DNA from: a bacterium CG2_30_54_10
Lineage (GTDB): Bacteria > Muiribacteriota > Ozemobacteria > Ozemobacterales > Ozemobacteraceae
Assembly (NCBI GenBank): GCA_001872985.1
Contig: MNYA01000229.1
Span: forward strand, 1-7,825
DNA length: 7,825 bases
Direction of reading: 5' to 3'
Within the stretch, counting starts at the first letter, position 1. The number at the start of each line of letters is the position of its first letter. Below, one piece after another: positions 6,397 to 7,825 of the stretch. The position numbers and the translations under genes are program-made. Under the pieces are notes generated by a model. The model worked only from the letters and a program-made list of their open reading frames with translations. It made no database searches and was not told the DNA's origin.

Positions 6397-7673
6397 AGAT
6401 CGAACTCCCCCACCTCGAATTCCATCTCGCCGATAGAGACGAGGTCTTCTTTTCCGGCCTCAGCGCGGCTCAACTCCTCAATGAACCCAAACTTTTGGAT
6501 TTTCTTCTTGAAGAGCTGGATGGATTCATCGTTGCCGAAATCGGTCATTGCAACAAGGCGCTCGATTTCACGGCCGGAAACCTGCCACTTTCCTGGGCCC
6601 AGATACTTGAGTCCGAAGGAGGGAAGGAACTCGAACAACTTCTCTTGCGTTGAACCGCGAACCTCAACGGGTTTCATCCCGGAAAGAGTTTCGGTGACCT
6701 TCGCGAGAAGCTTCGGAAGCCCGTCATGCGATGCCGCGGAGATCGCAACCGCCGTGTATCCCTTTCGCTTAATCCAGGTGCGGAATGCAGGCCAGTTTTC
6801 ACGAGCCGAAGGGAGATCCATTTTGGTGGCAACGACAATCATCGGCTTGTCGAGCATGGCTGGATCGTATTCTCTCATCTCTTGGAGAATCACGGTGAAA
6901 GCTTTTCTGGCTTCGGAGAGCTCGACGGTCCCGAGGTCGACAAGGTGAAGGAGGAGCCGGGTTCGCTCGATATGCTTCAGAAAGTGGGTACCCAGGCCGG
7001 TTCCTGCGTGGGCGCCTTCGATGATCCCGGGAAGATCGGCCATGCAGAAAGCAGGAAAGTCTTCTCGTTTAACGATACCCAGCGAAGGGGCCAGCGTCGT
7101 GAACGGATAATCGGCGATTTTCGGCCGCGCATTGCTTACGCTCGCCAGCAAGGTCGACTTTCCGGCATTCGGTTGGCCGACGAGACCAACATCGGCCAGA
7201 AGTTTCAATTCAAGCCGCAATCGGAGGCGTTCTCCGGGCTCCCCTTTTTCGGCAATCCGGGGCGCCCTGCGAACGGAGTTTGCGAAACGGGCATTCCCTC
7301 TTCCGCCACGTCCCCCGCGGGCTACGATGAACCGAGCATCGTCCTGGGCGAGGTCGCAAAGGAGTTCCGCGGTTTCCTGGTTGAAAACAAGCGTCCCGAC
7401 TGGAACCTTGAGAATGTAGTCTTTCCCCGAGGCGCCGATCATGTCTTTGGCCATGCCCTTCTCGCCATCTTCACCCTTGTACAGCCGTCGGAAACCCAAT
7501 TCGAACAAGGTGTTGAAATCACGCGAAGCTTGAAGGACGACATCCCCGCCCTTCCCGCCATCACCGCCGGAAGGGCCCCCGAAGGGAACATACTTCTCGC
7601 GGCGGAAGGAAACCATTCCACCGCCGCCTTTTCCGGATTCTACGTCCAGTACCAGTTCATCAACGAATTTCAC
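6393..7673 (-). CDS. obg: Obg/CgtA GTPase with C-terminal OCT domain
   Basis: From the GTG at 7673 the protein has 426 residues; a GTG at 7709 would add 12 residues (MEENQETCYTRW) with no counterpart in the family, where proteins start at (M)xFVDE. Numbering below uses the longer form. The glycine-rich Obg fold spans about 13-170, with GKGGGG, FRREKYVPFGGPSGGDGG (35-52) and VARGGRGGRGN (129-139). The G domain has G1 GQPNAGKST (178-186), G2 YPFTT (201-205), G3 DLPG (225-228), G4 TKMD (295-298, Thr in place of the usual Asn) and G5 ISA (323-325). The OCT domain is about 355-438 (VSGREIERLVAMTDFGNDE, then FEV near the end). Obg binds the large ribosomal subunit, takes part in its assembly and is linked to the stringent response. 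OCT is characteristic of Firmicutes and some other phyla. The gene is first of the visible minus-strand block. No Shine-Dalgarno precedes either GTG; see the promoter entry. Confidence 0.95.
   Translation of the reverse strand: MKFVDELVLDVESGKGGGGMVSFRREKYVPFGGPSGGDGGKGGDVVLQASRDFNTLFELGFRRLYKGEDGEKGMAKDMIGASGKDYILKVPVGTLVFNQETAELLCDLAQDDARFIVARGGRGGRGNARFANSVRRAPRIAEKGEPGERLRLRLELKLLADVGLVGQPNAGKSTLLASVSNARPKIADYPFTTLAPSLGIVKREDFPAFCMADLPGIIEGAHAGTGLGTHFLKHIERTRLLLHLVDLGTVELSEARKAFTVILQEMREYDPAMLDKPMIVVATKMDLPSARENWPAFRTWIKRKGYTAVAISAASHDGLPKLLAKVTETLSGMKPVEVRGSTQEKLFEFLPSFGLKYLGPGKWQVSGREIERLVAMTDFGNDESIQLFKKKIQKFGFIEELSRAEAGKEDLVSIGEMEFEVGEFDL
6405..6411 (-). promoter_or_regulatory. Ribosome binding site of nadD-yqeK
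   Basis: GGGGGAG, 8 nt before the TTG start at 6396 and inside the last codons of obg. It supports the unusual TTG start over any downstream ATG. Confidence 0.7.
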
Positions 7674-7708
7674 CCACCGAGTGTAGCATGTTTCTTGATT
7701 TTCTTCCA
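7674..7708 (-). promoter_or_regulatory. Possible obg promoter giving a leaderless mRNA
   Basis: On the minus strand an extended -10 element, TGCTACACT (hexamer TACACT at 7685-7680), lies 17 nt after a weak -35-like TGGAAG (7708-7703). If the last T of the hexamer is at -7, position +1 is exactly the G of the GTG at 7673. This fits the lack of a ribosome binding site there and the family-matching start. Match to consensus is moderate (4 of 6 and 3 of 6), so it may be chance. Confidence 0.35.
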
Positions 7709-7762
7709 CCCATGATTTCCAACGCTGAGCGTCCGAAGGAGGAACTGACGTAACTTCTCAAA

Positions 7763-7786
7763 GAAGGGGGGCACGCGCCCCCCTTC
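7763..7786 (-). terminator. GC-rich hairpin, probable terminator of the gene upstream of obg
   Basis: A perfect 10-bp stem (GAAGGGGGGC at 7763-7772 with GCCCCCCTTC at 7777-7786) has a 4-nt loop. On the minus strand the stem is followed by only a short T-run (TTTGAG), so termination is plausible but not certain. The gene it would serve lies beyond 7825; rpmA is a common neighbour of obg, but none of it is visible. Confidence 0.5.
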
Positions 7787-7811
7787 GCCTCGCGAAGTGA
7801 ATTCGCGAGGC
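7787..7811. repeat. Second hairpin abutting the first (inverted repeat)
   Basis: A perfect 10-bp stem (GCCTCGCGAA at 7787-7796 with TTCGCGAGGC at 7802-7811) encloses a 5-nt loop, GTGAA. It starts at the base after the first hairpin ends. No T-tract follows it on either strand. Its core CGCGAAGT..GAATTCGCG closely repeats that of the terminator at 1287-1317. It could be part of a double terminator or an intergenic palindromic element. The rest of 7710-7825 shows no coding potential to me. Confidence 0.6.
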
Positions 7812-7825
7812 TCATCCCCCGCGGT

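Noticed and set aside
6262..6948. Plus-strand open frame of 228 codons across the nadD/obg junction
   Set aside because: Antisense to two well-supported genes; no recognisable domain and no ribosome binding site that I could defend.
6726..7715. Long open frame of 329 codons on the plus strand opposite obg
   Set aside because: It lies wholly antisense to a clear obg gene, its translation resembles no known family, and it is rich in R, P, G and F as expected of the complement of a GC-rich gene.
7736..7742. Perfect AAGGAGG on the plus strand
   Set aside because: No ATG, GTG or TTG start with an open frame follows at a suitable distance. On the minus strand it reads as CCTCCTT, an anti-Shine-Dalgarno-like sequence upstream of obg, but there is no ribosome binding site nearby for it to mask.
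7812..7825. End of an upstream gene such as rpmA at the right edge
   Set aside because: Fourteen bases are too few; the one possible stop in view (TGA near 7812-7814 on the minus strand) would give an ending that does not match L27.

Overview
The window is ordinary chromosomal housekeeping sequence of moderately high GC from a bacterium whose lineage I cannot fix. The block obg - nadD - yqeK - LCP gene resembles the order known from clostridia and related lineages. The Obg also carries a C-terminal OCT domain, as in Firmicutes. Codon use and gene content do not exclude a deep-branching or candidate phylum, for example a Riflebacteria-like one; this is a guess. I see no transposase, integrase, CRISPR array, rRNA, tRNA or phage gene.

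Layout, left to right. Positions 1-1272 (+) hold the 3' part of a gene for a large, probably secreted protein built of carboxypeptidase-regulatory-like beta-sandwich repeats; its start lies left of the window. A strong intrinsic terminator at 1287-1325 closes it. Everything from 1324 to 7709 is on the minus strand and converges on that terminator. In order of transcription (right to left) it is obg, a nadD-yqeK fusion, an LCP-family gene, queA, tgt and a small TPR-repeat gene. Junctions are 4-8 nt overlaps or a 3-nt gap, except for 81 nt between the LCP gene and queA, so this looks like one operon or two closely stacked ones. Positions 7710-7825 are non-coding and contain two abutting hairpins, one of which probably terminates the next gene upstream, outside the window.

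Functions. Obg is a ribosome-associated GTPase. The fusion joins the NaMN adenylyltransferase of NAD synthesis to an HD phosphohydrolase of the YqeK (Ap4A hydrolase) type. The LCP protein is a membrane-anchored enzyme likely to attach glycopolymers to the cell envelope. QueA and Tgt are two enzymes of queuosine modification of tRNA: Tgt inserts preQ1 and QueA adds the epoxycyclopentane moiety. The TPR protein is a small cytoplasmic repeat protein made by an exact 95-residue internal duplication.

There is no evidence of a new biological system. The points most worth a second look are the NadD-YqeK fusion with a TTG start, a possible leaderless GTG start for obg, the replacement of the usual rsfS position by queA-tgt, the duplicated TPR protein, and two hairpins at opposite ends of the window that share nearly the same core.
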